In this document: one piece after another, positions 8,964-17,449 of the stretch
How positions within the stretch are numbered: position 1 is the first letter of the stretch
How the letters are laid out: every line of letters begins with the position of its first letter
The notes under the pieces: generated by a model
Seen by the model: only the letters and a program-made list of their open reading frames with translations
The model's database searches: none
Told to the model about the DNA's origin: nothing
Translations under genes and position numbers: made by a program
Assembly (NCBI GenBank): GCA_963663635.2
Contig: CAXXMY010000015.1
Span: 1-64,000 of the forward strand
DNA length: 64,000 bases
Reading direction: 5' to 3'
Source: Poriferisodalis sp963663635
GTDB taxonomy: Bacteria > Actinomycetota > Acidimicrobiia > Acidimicrobiales > Poriferisodalaceae

Positions 8964-9194
8964 GCAGAATCCAGCGCACCACGCACACTGCCCCGCCTGA
9001 ACGAACCGCCGCCGCACCACCGAACCACGCTCACGGGATCGACGGCCTGGCTCACGTCAGCCGTGACGCGCAACGACGCCCGCATGTGCCGTTCTCCGCT
9101 GCGCAGCCAAAGGGAGCCTGCAACCGCGAAGACGAAACGGCCCGGATAGTATTACAGGCGACGAAAACAATTGTTCCACTTGGGGAAGCCGACA

Positions 9195-9749
9195 ATGCCG
9201 ATCCCGCCAGGCACACCTCCGCAGCCACCCAAAGCAACCGATGTCGCAGCCGAAATCCGTCACCGCGGCCCCTACATCGGCGACGTGGCGCTTCACAAAA
9301 TGCTCTACTTCGTCCAGGCCGAGCACCTCGCATGGCACAGCACCCCAGCGTTCCGCGAAACCCTCGAGGCCTGGGAAAAGGGACCCGTCGTCGCTGACCT
9401 GTGGCGCGCGGAGCGATACCCGCTACCGGCCCGCGCCGCACCCCAGCCCGTGCCGGGCACAGTCAGCGACGTCATCACCAACGTCCTCGCCCGCCTCGGC
9501 AACAAATCCGGCACGCAACTCATCGACATCGCCCACCAGGCCGACCCGTGGGCCGACGCCACCAGCAACGGCACCGACGTCGCCAACCAGGTCATCAGCC
9601 ACGAAGCGCTCGCACGCTTCGCCGCCAAGCTCCCGCCAGAACTCGCAGAAGCCCGCGAACACATCCAAGCCGTCCGAAACGACGAACCGTTCACACCCGA
9701 CGCACCCGGCGCACTGGACCGTCTTCTCGCAGCCCACGGCATCAACTAA
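9195..9749 (+). CDS. Panacea / SocA-like antitoxin-domain protein (DUF4065)
   Basis: A 184-residue protein with the Panacea (DUF4065, SocA/GepA) domain: LHKMLYFVQAEHLAWH at residues ~30-46, then ETLEAWEKGPVVADLW, the most conserved part. Panacea proteins are antitoxins for diverse toxins, and SocA is a proteolytic adaptor for the clamp-binding toxin SocB. No evident toxin partner is adjacent: HipA is upstream and a methyltransferase tail downstream. GGGGAA lies 9 bases before the chosen ATG at 9195; a TTG at 9171 is also in frame. A TAGTAT box near 9147 could be the -10. Confidence 0.75.
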   Translation: MPIPPGTPPQPPKATDVAAEIRHRGPYIGDVALHKMLYFVQAEHLAWHSTPAFRETLEAWEKGPVVADLWRAERYPLPARAAPQPVPGTVSDVITNVLARLGNKSGTQLIDIAHQADPWADATSNGTDVANQVISHEALARFAAKLPPELAEAREHIQAVRNDEPFTPDAPGALDRLLAAHGIN

Positions 9750-9818
9750 ACCCCGTGCGCAAGCCACTCTGGACATCCAACGTCGTCGCATCATGCTTTC
9801 GGCGCTCCCGGAACGGAA

Positions 9819-10502
9819 ATGGAACGCACTGCGGCATTGCCCCTTGCGCCCACGGTCGCCGAAGCGCTTGATCGAGTCGGAGAGCCGGCATCCACCGCCC
9901 AGGACGAAGCGATTCAAGGCCACTCTGCGCCACGCGTCTCAGAATCGAACACTCGCCGTTTCCAGTTGCTGCAGCAGGGCCAAACAATGCGCGACCTTCC
10001 GAAGGACCTGCAACACCGAAGCTACGACAGGCGATCCAATCGGCGGGTCGCAGACGGAACGCCCGCTGAACGACGAGGCGGGGCACCTGCAGGTCTCCGA
10101 CGCCCGCGTTCTGGCGAACCCTCCAAAGCGATAACCGGAGCAGCGAGCCGGGAGTTCGTGCATCCTCTGCGAGATCGCTGCATCACCCTGAGAGAGTGCG
10201 CACGGCTGCAGGGATTCCCCGATGACTTCGAGTTCGTTGGCAGTCGATCAGAGCAGGCGACACTCGTCGGCAACGCGATCCCTCCGACGTTCGGACGAGT
10301 GTTCGGAGAGTGGATTGCGGAGAGAGCGAAAAGGGCACCATCGAGCGCAAGCGAACCACCTCGTCTCCTCGAATTCCACGTAACGAACAGCGCCGGGATG
10401 AGCCCCGTCTTGCGCCACGTCGTCAACCGCATCAACGCTCGCTATCCGCTGGGAGCATCTGAGCGTTCGCCAGGAGTACACGCTTCTACCCTGCCGGCAT
10501 GA
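9819..10502 (+). pseudogene. DNA cytosine-5 methyltransferase, C-terminal remnant
   Basis: The last ~130 residues carry C5-MTase motif IX (TLRECARLQGFPDDFEF) and motif X (TLVGNAIPP), preceded by QGQTMRDLPKDLQHRS and PSKAITGAASREFVHP, typical of the target-recognition side of Dcm-like enzymes. Motifs I and IV with the SAM site and the catalytic PC dipeptide are absent, and neither the upstream DNA nor a neighbour supplies them, so this is a gene tail. No cognate restriction gene is seen. The true 5' limit of homology is uncertain. Confidence 0.7.
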
Positions 10503-10599
10503 TGACCGCCCACGAGTCCCCACGCATCGATCAGCATGCCTCAGAACCGCACATCGGACAGCGCGGGTCCGTTCGTGTCTTGATCGGCATAGCGAAGAT

Positions 10600-10836
10600 G
10601 TGCTCGATGCGGTCATCTGCACCGTGTGGGCTGTGATCTACGGGGGTTTTGCGCGGAGTGGATTCACCGCAGATGTTGGACTGTTCGGCCGGGGGGCGTT
10701 GCTGCTAATCGCCGGCGGATTCGCGGCCATTGCGGTCATGTTTGCCGGCTACGTGGTCAAGGCGGCTCGCTGTGGCGTTCGGAACATACAACTGTCCAAG
10801 CGCCGCTCTGCCCGATGGGGACAGCCAGCCGCCTGA
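10600..10836 (+). CDS. Small two-helix membrane protein, hypothetical
   Basis: A 78-residue frame with two hydrophobic segments: VICTVWAVIYGG (residues ~5-16) and ALLLIAGGFAAIAVMFAGYV (~33-52), followed by a basic tail. A GTG at 10600 is used for want of a better start; the frame is open further upstream and another frame from 10501 overlaps it. The downstream IS30 copy B begins 78 bases after the stop. I do not recognise a family, and it may be a decayed gene. Confidence 0.35.
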   Translation: MLDAVICTVWAVIYGGFARSGFTADVGLFGRGALLLIAGGFAAIAVMFAGYVVKAARCGVRNIQLSKRRSARWGQPAA

Positions 10837-10914
10837 TTCAGCAAGGACCTCTTCGAAGGATTCCCTCGCGAGCCCACCGAAGGCCAAGCCAGCAGTTCCG
10901 TTGATCTGACAGTC

Positions 10915-11979
10915 GGCAAGCTCTACCGGTGGTTGCAAGTGAGTTGAGTGTAGATGTCGGCGGCTGATTGCCAGTGGTGGAGTCGGCGGGGCATGTGGTT
11001 GAGGTTGTCCTCGATGACCGAGAGCCGCAGCTGTGCGATGTCGAGGCTGGTGCCTTTGGGGAGCCATCGGCGTATCAGTCCGTTGGTGTGCTCGTTGGTG
11101 GGTCGCTGCCACGGCGAGCGCGGCTCGCAGAAGAACACCTCGATGCCGAGCGCGGCTTCGATGTCGGCCCAGCGGGCCATCTCGCGGCCTTGGTCCCAGG
11201 TGAGGCTGCGCACGAGCGCTGCGGGCTGGCGGCCCAGCGCCGCGGCGGCCGCGGCGGCGACCTGGGGCGCGCCGTAGCCGTCGGGCAGCGCTGCGGTGAC
11301 CGTGTAGCGGCTGGTGCGCTCGGCGAGGGTGACCGCGGCGGTGAGGTTCGCTTTGCCGACGATGAGGTCGCGTTCGCAGTGGCCGGGCTCTGTACGGTCC
11401 TCGACGTCGTCGGGCCGGTCGGCTGTCGGCCGGTATTCCCCCAGCGGGCTGGGCTTTTGGGCCTGCGCGACGCTGCGCGGCCGACGGCGCCGGGCGCGCC
11501 GCGGCAGCTTCGCCCAGGTGCCGGCGGGCAGGCCGCTGCGCGGGTCGTTCGCGTAGCACGCCCGGTAGATCGTCTCCGCGCACACGCTCATGCCCGCCTC
11601 GCGCAGGTCCGCCGCCGCGGCGTGCGGGGACCAGCGCAGCTTCAAGCGCTCATCGACCGCGGCGGCCAGCACCCGATCGACCGCCAGCTTGGGCGTTCGC
11701 TCTCGTCGCGCCCTCGCGCACGCCGACGCGTGCGCCCAGCGAGCGTCATAGCCCGCCCGCCCGGCGCAGCGGGCCAGCTCGCGATGCACCGTGGACCGAT
11801 CACGGCCCAGCCGCTGCGCTACGTCCGCGACGCTGCGGCCCGCCCCGAGCGACGACTCGATGAACACCCGCTCATCCAAACTCAGCCTCGCTGCCATACT
11901 GGACACCTCCATCGGTCGGCTGCATGTGTTCGCAACGGTCATCATGACCGTTCACTTGCAACCACCGATGGAGTTCGCC
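10915..11979 (-). mobile_element. IS30-family element, copy B (intact)
   Basis: The 1065-bp element is flanked by a 3-bp duplication GTC (10912-10914 and 11980-11982). Both 28-bp imperfect inverted repeats are complete: 10915 starts GGCAAGCTCTACC and the other end, read inward from 11979, starts GGCGAACTCCATC. The transposase frame is intact, so this copy could be autonomous. Confidence 0.92.
10923..11897 (-). CDS. IS30-family transposase, copy B
   Basis: This 324-residue transposase has an N-terminal helix-turn-helix (residues ~5-40, VADVAQRLGRDRSTVHREL) and a DDE domain with RDLIVG (Asp), LTWDQGREM (Asp) and PWQRPTNEHTN (Glu). It differs from copies A and C by Cys-Glu-Arg in place of Trp-Glu-Gly just before the first catalytic Asp. 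The start at 11897 is chosen because GATGGAGGT lies 8 bases upstream; an in-frame ATG 48 bases earlier has no such site. It ends inside the right terminal repeat. Confidence 0.9.
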   Translation of the reverse strand: MAARLSLDERVFIESSLGAGRSVADVAQRLGRDRSTVHRELARCAGRAGYDARWAHASACARARRERTPKLAVDRVLAAAVDERLKLRWSPHAAAADLREAGMSVCAETIYRACYANDPRSGLPAGTWAKLPRRARRRRPRSVAQAQKPSPLGEYRPTADRPDDVEDRTEPGHCERDLIVGKANLTAAVTLAERTSRYTVTAALPDGYGAPQVAAAAAAALGRQPAALVRSLTWDQGREMARWADIEAALGIEVFFCEPRSPWQRPTNEHTNGLIRRWLPKGTSLDIAQLRLSVIEDNLNHMPRRLHHWQSAADIYTQLTCNHR

Positions 11980-12075
11980 GTCGTTCGAAGCCGGCACGGA
12001 CAACTTTCGCCATCTCCCGTGTTCGTTGGTCGAGGAATTCTTGGTACTCCATCGTTTCCCAGCAGGGGGAAGGAC

Positions 12076-12303
12076 ATGTCAGAAGTGCTGACGTTGGAGC
12101 GGTTCGTCGCTGAAGCCGCTAACGGAACGCGTCGATTGGGGTCCTCGCTGTGGGCGCTGCGGTATTGGCAGCGAATTCAGCGTTCACGGCATGGAACGCA
12201 TTCGATGCAGGCGCGAACCTCGCGCAAGCTGCACCATGCTGAGACTTGCAAGTCTGGTTTGAGGACGAGAAGCGCCTATCGGCTGCGGCAGTGTCCGCGA
12301 TGA
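12076..12303 (+). CDS. Small hypothetical ORF, possibly frameshifted
   Basis: The ATG has a strong upstream site (GGGGGAAGGAC) and the first residues MSEVLTLERFVAEAANGTRR look natural. After about 24 codons the frame becomes arginine-rich. In the next frame the DNA encodes a hydrophobic stretch, VLAVGAAVLAANSAFTAW, ending at a stop near 12235. A single-base shift would give a small membrane-anchored protein. No family is recognised. It follows IS30 copy B by 96 bases. Confidence 0.3.
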   Translation: MSEVLTLERFVAEAANGTRRLGSSLWALRYWQRIQRSRHGTHSMQARTSRKLHHAETCKSGLRTRSAYRLRQCPR

Positions 12304-12399
12304 CCAGGCTGTAATCGGCACTGCAGACCCGTCGAAGATACGATCCGTCCGCAGCGACTTGGCGCCGTGATGGCCGGCAGAGTCGGCGGCGGCGCTGGT

Positions 12400-13113
12400 T
12401 TACTGTTCGATGCCGCGAAGGTCCGCTGCCGCGAAGGTTCGCTGCCGCCGCCGGCCTCGGCGCGACATCTTTCGTTTCCGCGGCTTCATCTCTGATGGAT
12501 AGCGCGTCCTGTCAGCGCGCATGATCCGACCGAGGCGCTGACGCAGGCCGAAATTGCTCTGAGCCGCTTTGAGCTCAGCGGCTCGGGAGAGGATCGGTTC
12601 GATGTTCTCGGACCAGCCAGCCGTGCCACCGGGGAACTCCCAGTCGTACGTCTCGGTTACAGCTTCGTAGATTTCGTCGTATGTAGTGAATCCGAGATCA
12701 GCGGCTAACCGGGCCGCGTCGCGGAGATCGCTGTCGCGTCCGGCTAGAACTTTCATGGCGATCAACGCTTGCCCGTTCACGCTCTCCACTACGAGGTTCC
12801 GTCCGGTGTACATGCGTTCTTGCTCAAAGTGCGGCAACACTTGATGGCGAGAGACTGAGTCGTTCATCCAGTCGTGATGGATGCCGAATCGCTTGCCCAC
12901 ATCAACGACGGCTTGCCGAGTCCTGTCGTCCAGCAACGAGTTGATGACGTCCACATCACTGCTGAGCCGATCATCGTAGCGCCACATCATCGATGCGCCG
13001 CCACAGACGATCAGATGCACTGGCGGTCCGCCGCTCAGCGCTTCGTCGAGCGCCGAGAAATAGTCGAGCATCTCGGAACGCCCGAACTGATAGCTGTCTC
13101 TGGATGGAGGCAT
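12400..13113 (-). CDS. DUF6036-type nucleotidyltransferase
   Basis: This 237-residue protein carries VHLIVCGGASMMWR at residues ~31-44 and SSDVDVIN at ~51-58, the GG...S and DxDxI/V arrangement of the minimal nucleotidyltransferase fold in DUF6036 proteins. A middle block around ALIAMKVLAGRDSDLRDAARL and a lysine/arginine-rich C-terminus follow. Family members resemble nucleotidyltransferase toxins (AbiEii, MenT), but the activity here is inferred. It is the second gene of a co-oriented pair with the gene at 13151, 37 bases apart. The M at residue 15 (MLDYFSALDEAL) is an alternative start. Confidence 0.65.
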   Translation of the reverse strand: MPPSRDSYQFGRSEMLDYFSALDEALSGGPPVHLIVCGGASMMWRYDDRLSSDVDVINSLLDDRTRQAVVDVGKRFGIHHDWMNDSVSRHQVLPHFEQERMYTGRNLVVESVNGQALIAMKVLAGRDSDLRDAARLAADLGFTTYDEIYEAVTETYDWEFPGGTAGWSENIEPILSRAAELKAAQSNFGLRQRLGRIMRADRTRYPSEMKPRKRKMSRRGRRRQRTFAAADLRGIEQ

Positions 13114-13150
13114 GTCTGGTGTGTCCGCAAACGCGCTCAGGGCGACTCAC

Positions 13151-13654
13151 TCAGGCCATCGGCCGAAAACCATGCACTCGGATGTCCTCGATGAACGCAT
13201 GATCGAACCAAGCACGATGGTAATTGCACGCTTCTGGGGCGTCGAAGTAGCGCCTCTCGGAACGCGGATCATTTTGGTCCAGAGCGCCGAGCACGGAGAA
13301 CGCTCCCCATGAGACCCGAATGTGATGCGGAGCGCGATGCTCGAAAACCCAAGCGGGGACGTCGACTCCGTCTCTGTCGCACAAAGCATGCACCACCGCT
13401 GCGACCCGCACCAGGTTCCACCGGTGCCACGGATGCCAGCGGTCGGTGATGTAGCCATGACGCGGCGGATCGGCGATCATCGCTTCGCGGTCATCGGGGA
13501 CAAGCGCCCAGTGCTTCGCGAAGCTGCGCAGAGCCGCGTCGCGGGGCGAGCGGCGACGCGGGGACATGTATCTCGGCAGCCTGCGAGCCAGCGGCATGCG
13601 CACCCCATGCTGCGTCGGCGTCACGGCGGCGCCGGCGACATCCCGCGAACTCAT
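13151..13654 (-). CDS. Probable partner of the nucleotidyltransferase, hypothetical
   Basis: A 167-residue protein located immediately upstream of, and probably co-transcribed with, the DUF6036-type gene. The N-terminus is basic (RMPLARRLPRYMSPRRRSP). The body is rich in Trp and His: YITDRWHPWHRWNLVRV, VPAWVFEHRAPHHIRV, NYHRAWFDHAFIEDIRV. Small upstream genes commonly accompany DUF6036 nucleotidyltransferases and are thought to be the antitoxin or regulator; that role is inferred from position only. Start placed at 13654 (MSSRDVAGAA). Confidence 0.5.
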   Translation of the reverse strand: MSSRDVAGAAVTPTQHGVRMPLARRLPRYMSPRRRSPRDAALRSFAKHWALVPDDREAMIADPPRHGYITDRWHPWHRWNLVRVAAVVHALCDRDGVDVPAWVFEHRAPHHIRVSWGAFSVLGALDQNDPRSERRYFDAPEACNYHRAWFDHAFIEDIRVHGFRPMA

Positions 13655-13812
13655 AGACGCGACACTAACGCAGCGACAACGCCCGGCGAAAACGCACACC
13701 AGGCGGTGCGGTGCAGCACGACCTCTTGTCGAGCACGCAGATGCTCTGATTCATTCGGAACAGACGGCTTGCCAAGCGGCGATCTGCCCGATGGGGACAC
13801 TCAGCTGGTTGA

Positions 13813-15201
13813 TCAGTAGGCGTGATCGCCCGGGTGACCGGCACGCCGCACGCAATTCTTGCCGTTGCGCACGCCGACATGGCCGCATCGCGGCTGCAGT
13901 GTCGCTCCTGTTGTGTGTTCGGCTGCCTTCGCTGCGGCCAGTTCATGCAGTTGCTCGGTGATGTCGTCCGCTCCTGCGAGGTTAAGCCCCCAGGACTCCT
14001 CGAGCAGTTCGTTGCGGTTGTCGACGATGGACAGCACTTCGGGTATCTCGAAGGTCCGCTCGCCGCTCTCGACGTCGCGGCCCTCGGCGATGAGTCGAGC
14101 GTCTACAAGCTGGCGCAGGCCACGAGCGACGGAGCGTCGTGGCCGGCCTGTCTTCTCTGACAGGAAAGGCAGGGTTGCAGCTGGCGCTTCGCTCATCGCA
14201 TCCATGATCTCTCGGGCCGCTGATCGGCTCCGCAGACTTGCGGCCGCGCAGCGCTGCTCCCAGTCGTTGATGGACCGTGATGCTGCTTCGGCGTAATCGC
14301 ATGCCACGATCACTGCGTCTGCCATGTACTCCGTGGATGCGTGCATCGCCTCTGCCCTGCCCTCGGCATCGGCATCGCCGATGAATGTCGAGTAGGGACG
14401 CAGGCTGCGGTAGTACTCGTCTTTGTGAGCGTCGATCGCCGCGGACAGCGGGACGGCCAGCGGCAGACGCCCCTCGCGTCGCAATACGAGGTGCATCAGC
14501 GCTCTACCGATACGCCCGTTGCCGTCCGCGAACGGGTGAATTGTCTCGAACTGGGTGTGAGCGACGGCGGCCTTGGCCACTGGAGACGCCCAGACCGAGG
14601 AATCCGAGATGTACGTTGCGAGATCTCGCATCAGCGACGGCACCTCGGCATGCGGAGGCGGCACGAAGTGGGCTCGCTCGGGAGTTCTCTGCCCAGAGCC
14701 GATCCAAACCTGCTCGTCTCGCAGCCTGCCGGCGTCGAACTGCTGATCGGTGTCAGTGAACAGATCCCTGTGCAGCCTCTCGATGTCTGAGACATCCACC
14801 TCGGTGTCCGTGCGATCCCCGAGATCGAGCGCGTGGCTGGTCATGAGCACACTGCCGAGCGCCTGCCTGTCCCGAGCGTCGGTCTCATGGCGACGCCTGC
14901 CTCGCAGTGACTCGAGCAAAGTCAATGACCGCAAGGTGGTGACGATGCCCTCAACGCTGCTTGAGGAAATGCCTTCGGCACGGCTCAGGCACCATCTCAG
15001 CGACGAAGTGGGCGAGACCGCATTGTGCAATTCCGCAAGGCGGCGTTCCGCGTCTCTCACCCGCTCTCTCGTCTCAGGAGAAGGTACTGGCGCCCATCCT
15101 CCGAGCGGGTGAGGAACGTATGCTTCATACGGCACTGAGGTGGTCGTGGTTCCCCGCCAGTAGTGGTAGTCCAAGTGCAGCAACCGACCCACGCTCCGCA
15201 T
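13813..15201 (-). CDS. Fic-domain protein with Cys/His tag (copy 1)
   Basis: This 462-residue Fic protein is presumably an AMP-transferase. The N-terminal Fic_N part holds the inhibitory helix motif SSSSVEG near residue 82. The active loop HPFADGNGRIGR lies near residues 222-233 and fits HPFx(D/E)GNGRxxR with its catalytic His. A winged-helix-like segment follows (LPFLSEKTGRPRRSVARGL, ~340). The last ~25 residues are RCGHVGVRNGKNC, then VRRAGHPGDHAY, a C-x10-C-x5-H-x3-H tag found on other island proteins. Because inhibitory and catalytic motifs sit in one chain it should be self-regulated. Start ATG at 15201; an in-frame TTG lies 9 bases earlier. Confidence 0.85.
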   Translation of the reverse strand: MRSVGRLLHLDYHYWRGTTTTSVPYEAYVPHPLGGWAPVPSPETRERVRDAERRLAELHNAVSPTSSLRWCLSRAEGISSSSVEGIVTTLRSLTLLESLRGRRRHETDARDRQALGSVLMTSHALDLGDRTDTEVDVSDIERLHRDLFTDTDQQFDAGRLRDEQVWIGSGQRTPERAHFVPPPHAEVPSLMRDLATYISDSSVWASPVAKAAVAHTQFETIHPFADGNGRIGRALMHLVLRREGRLPLAVPLSAAIDAHKDEYYRSLRPYSTFIGDADAEGRAEAMHASTEYMADAVIVACDYAEAASRSINDWEQRCAAASLRSRSAAREIMDAMSEAPAATLPFLSEKTGRPRRSVARGLRQLVDARLIAEGRDVESGERTFEIPEVLSIVDNRNELLEESWGLNLAGADDITEQLHELAAAKAAEHTTGATLQPRCGHVGVRNGKNCVRRAGHPGDHAY

Positions 15202-15240
15202 CCTAGCCAATCAACAAGAAATATGGCCTCTCCCGGCCGT

Positions 15241-15272
15241 AAGTGACCACATTTACCGCACGGTGGTCACTT
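15241..15272. promoter_or_regulatory. Inverted-repeat operator upstream of Fic copy 1
   Basis: Arms AAGTGACCA (15241-15249) and TGGTCACTT (15264-15272) are perfect inverted repeats separated by 14 bases, 39 bases upstream of the Fic start. The left arm and spacer recur at 5927 near the AbiE module. A regulator binding here would be well placed to control the Fic gene. Confidence 0.5.
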
Positions 15273-15452
15273 GCAGCCCTCCCAAGAAGCGTGGCCCGTC
15301 CACCTAGGGCAGCACCCTGAACATGCGACAAGCCCGCCGTGCGCAGATAGAGGCATTTGCGGGCTGGCCGTGCCAACTCCGCCATGGTGCCCCACTTCTA
15401 GCCCGATGACGTGAGGAAGGCCAAACCTGTCCCCGCGGATTGACGCTATAAG

Positions 15453-15785
15453 CCTGAATCCACCGATTGGCCTTTGGCGAGCGCGGGATTCCCGGGTCGG
15501 TGGCGGGTTGGGGTCGCGCCGGGTTGTTGGGGGTGTGGTTTGGTGTGTTTGGGCGTGTTCGGCTAGGGGTGCGGGTGTGGTTTGGGGTTGTCGACGCTGG
15601 GTTTGTGTGGGGGCGTCAGTTCCGGGCGATGTCGGTCAGCCTGAGGGTCCGGGCAGAGCCCTGAGAGCGCTGAGTGTGGCTCGGAATTGTGTTGCCCAGG
15701 GCCAGCGGGCGGGGTATCGCAGGGTGGGTGTGCCGGAGCGGTTGACCGCGACGGCGACGAGGGCGACGAGTCGGGTGCGGTGGGT
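15453..15785 (-). mobile_element. IS1380-family remnant, copy 2 (opposite end)
   Basis: The segment begins at the terminal repeat CCTGAATCCACCG (15453-15465) and encodes on the minus strand the last ~48 residues of the same transposase as at 383-1378, including RSGTPTLRYPARWPW. Nucleotide identity with 275-540 is high (for example 15548-15616 versus 294-361). Everything upstream of the C-terminal coding part is missing. It preserves exactly the end that copy 1 lost. Confidence 0.75.
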
Positions 15786-15829
15786 GCGGTGGGCGCAAGA
15801 GTGATCGCTCAATCCGGTGTCTACCCGCT

Positions 15830-17230
15830 CTAGCGACGACGGTGCCCAGCTGGGCACTTCCCTCCTGGGCGCGGGCGCGGATGACCGCAGGGCCTTCTGC
15901 TACTCGTGAGCGCGCCGCAGATACCTCCGCCTTCGTCGATTGCGCCGCTGGCTGCGCTCCTGGCAGCGATCACGGAATGCTCAGAGACGGGGGTGGCAAG
16001 CGTGAGGTTGGCGGCGGGCTGTTCGCGTGCTGATTCGGTGAAGGCATCCATCATGTCGCCGCACTCGAAGACTCTGTTGCGGCGGCCGGCGCTGCGTTGT
16101 TCCAAGATGCCCAGATTGGCGAGACGAGCGACGGCGCGCTGTGCTGTTCGTTGTTCGATCGAAAGCAATTCGGCTGCGCTTTCTGCAGTGACGACCGGGT
16201 GTTGCGGGAGCACTTTGAGCAACTGGAACGCAGCGCTCGATGTACGGATGCCTGCCGCACGAGCCTGCTTCGTCCAGCGTTGCGAGAGCGCCTCAACATG
16301 CTGGGTCAAGCGTCGGCGCAGTACGCAGGCATGATCGGTCGCCTGTGCGAGTAATTCGATCCATGGCTGAAATGCCTTGGAACGTTCTGGATCATCTGGC
16401 GCACAGACTGCGCGAATTCCGTCTAGCGCGTCGAAGTAACGCTCCCTGTTCAACATGAGCGCCGAGCTGACAGGCAACGCACCGCCGCTCATCAATTCGT
16501 CACGCACGTACATGTACTGAATCAGCGCCCGCCCGGTCCGTCCGTTTCCGTCCGGAAAGGGGTGAATCGTCTCGAATTGGGCATGAGCGATCGCCGCCCG
16601 GACAATTGGGATCCCGTCCTTCTCGTTGACGAACTCAACGAGATCATCAAGCAGCTCGTCGACAAACTCCGCTGGCGGCCCGACGTGACGAGCGTCAAGG
16701 GGGCCGCCCAAAGCGCCGTTGCCGACCCAATTCTGACGATCTCGAATCTGGCCAGCGATGGGATCTTGCTCACCCATCAGCGTCGCGTGCACATTGCACA
16801 GCTCCGCGGCGGTCAAATCAGCGCCGGATTCCGCTAGATCAATCGCCTGTTGCGTCGCTGCCACATTTCGCAGAGCTTGCATCTCTAGGTCCGCGGGCTG
16901 CTGACCGAAGAGGCTGATCTGCGCCTCTGCCCGGGCGACGCGGCGAGCTGACGGACGGATTTCCTCGATTGTGCTCGAGGCGATGCTCTCAGCCCGACCG
17001 AGAAGCCATTCCGAGGCGGCTACTTGCGTGCTCGCCGTTTGCGCGAGGTCAGCGCATCGGTCTGTGGCCATCGAGACCTGTCTCCACGTGCTGGCATGAA
17101 GGTCGGGCTCCCAGCCGCTGATTGGGTGAGGGACGTACGCATCGAAAATCAGTCGCGTGGGGTCGGACGGCAGCGCTGCTCGAGACGTGAGGCTTCGGTC
17201 ATCCCAGAATCGTCGCTCGTTCCGCCCCAC
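15830..17230 (-). CDS. Fic-domain protein with Cys/His tag (copy 2)
   Basis: This 466-residue Fic protein is a paralogue of the neighbour at 13813, with the same layout and only moderate similarity. It has the inhibitory motif SSTIEEI near residue 85, the Fic loop HPFPDGNGRTGR near 224-235, and a winged-helix-like part (TAESAAELLSIEQRTAQRAV, ~355). The C-terminal tag is CGALTSSRRPC followed by GHPRPRPGGKCPAGH (C-x9-C-x10-C-x3-H). A QISLF sequence near residue 104 resembles the sliding-clamp-binding consensus. Start GTG at 17230 with AAGGAAG upstream. Confidence 0.85.
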   Translation of the reverse strand: MGRNERRFWDDRSLTSRAALPSDPTRLIFDAYVPHPISGWEPDLHASTWRQVSMATDRCADLAQTASTQVAASEWLLGRAESIASSTIEEIRPSARRVARAEAQISLFGQQPADLEMQALRNVAATQQAIDLAESGADLTAAELCNVHATLMGEQDPIAGQIRDRQNWVGNGALGGPLDARHVGPPAEFVDELLDDLVEFVNEKDGIPIVRAAIAHAQFETIHPFPDGNGRTGRALIQYMYVRDELMSGGALPVSSALMLNRERYFDALDGIRAVCAPDDPERSKAFQPWIELLAQATDHACVLRRRLTQHVEALSQRWTKQARAAGIRTSSAAFQLLKVLPQHPVVTAESAAELLSIEQRTAQRAVARLANLGILEQRSAGRRNRVFECGDMMDAFTESAREQPAANLTLATPVSEHSVIAARSAASGAIDEGGGICGALTSSRRPCGHPRPRPGGKCPAGHRRR

Positions 17231-17265
17231 GATCTCACTTCCTTGAATTGACGCTCACATTGAGG

Positions 17266-17327
17266 TTAGCGACAATTCCGGAGACGAGACTTCCCGAAAT
17301 GTCGTTAGCGGACGGATTGGCGACAAC
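17266..17327. promoter_or_regulatory. Repeated decamers upstream of Fic copy 2
   Basis: TTAGCGACAA (17266-17275), the inverted TGTCGTTAGC (17300-17309) and TTGGCGACAA (17318-17327) lie 36-97 bases upstream of the Fic start. Their spacing and mixed orientation suggest operator sites, unlike the operator of the first Fic gene. No promoter hexamers are called. Confidence 0.4.
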
Positions 17328-17449
17328 TCGGCCAGGTGCGTAGCGCGACGGTTCCCATCATCACTCACCAACAGGTGACCGCGACGAGTCCGCTCACGGC
17401 ATGGCATGAAATCGCGATTGCGGGGTCTGTGAAGCGGCCTACCGACATC

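Noticed and set aside
9750..10502. Functional restriction-modification system
   Set aside because: Only motifs IX and X of a C5-methyltransferase remain and no endonuclease gene is nearby.
10705..11583. Second long minus-strand frame inside IS30 copy B
   Set aside because: It is the +1 shadow of the transposase, seen identically in every IS30 copy.
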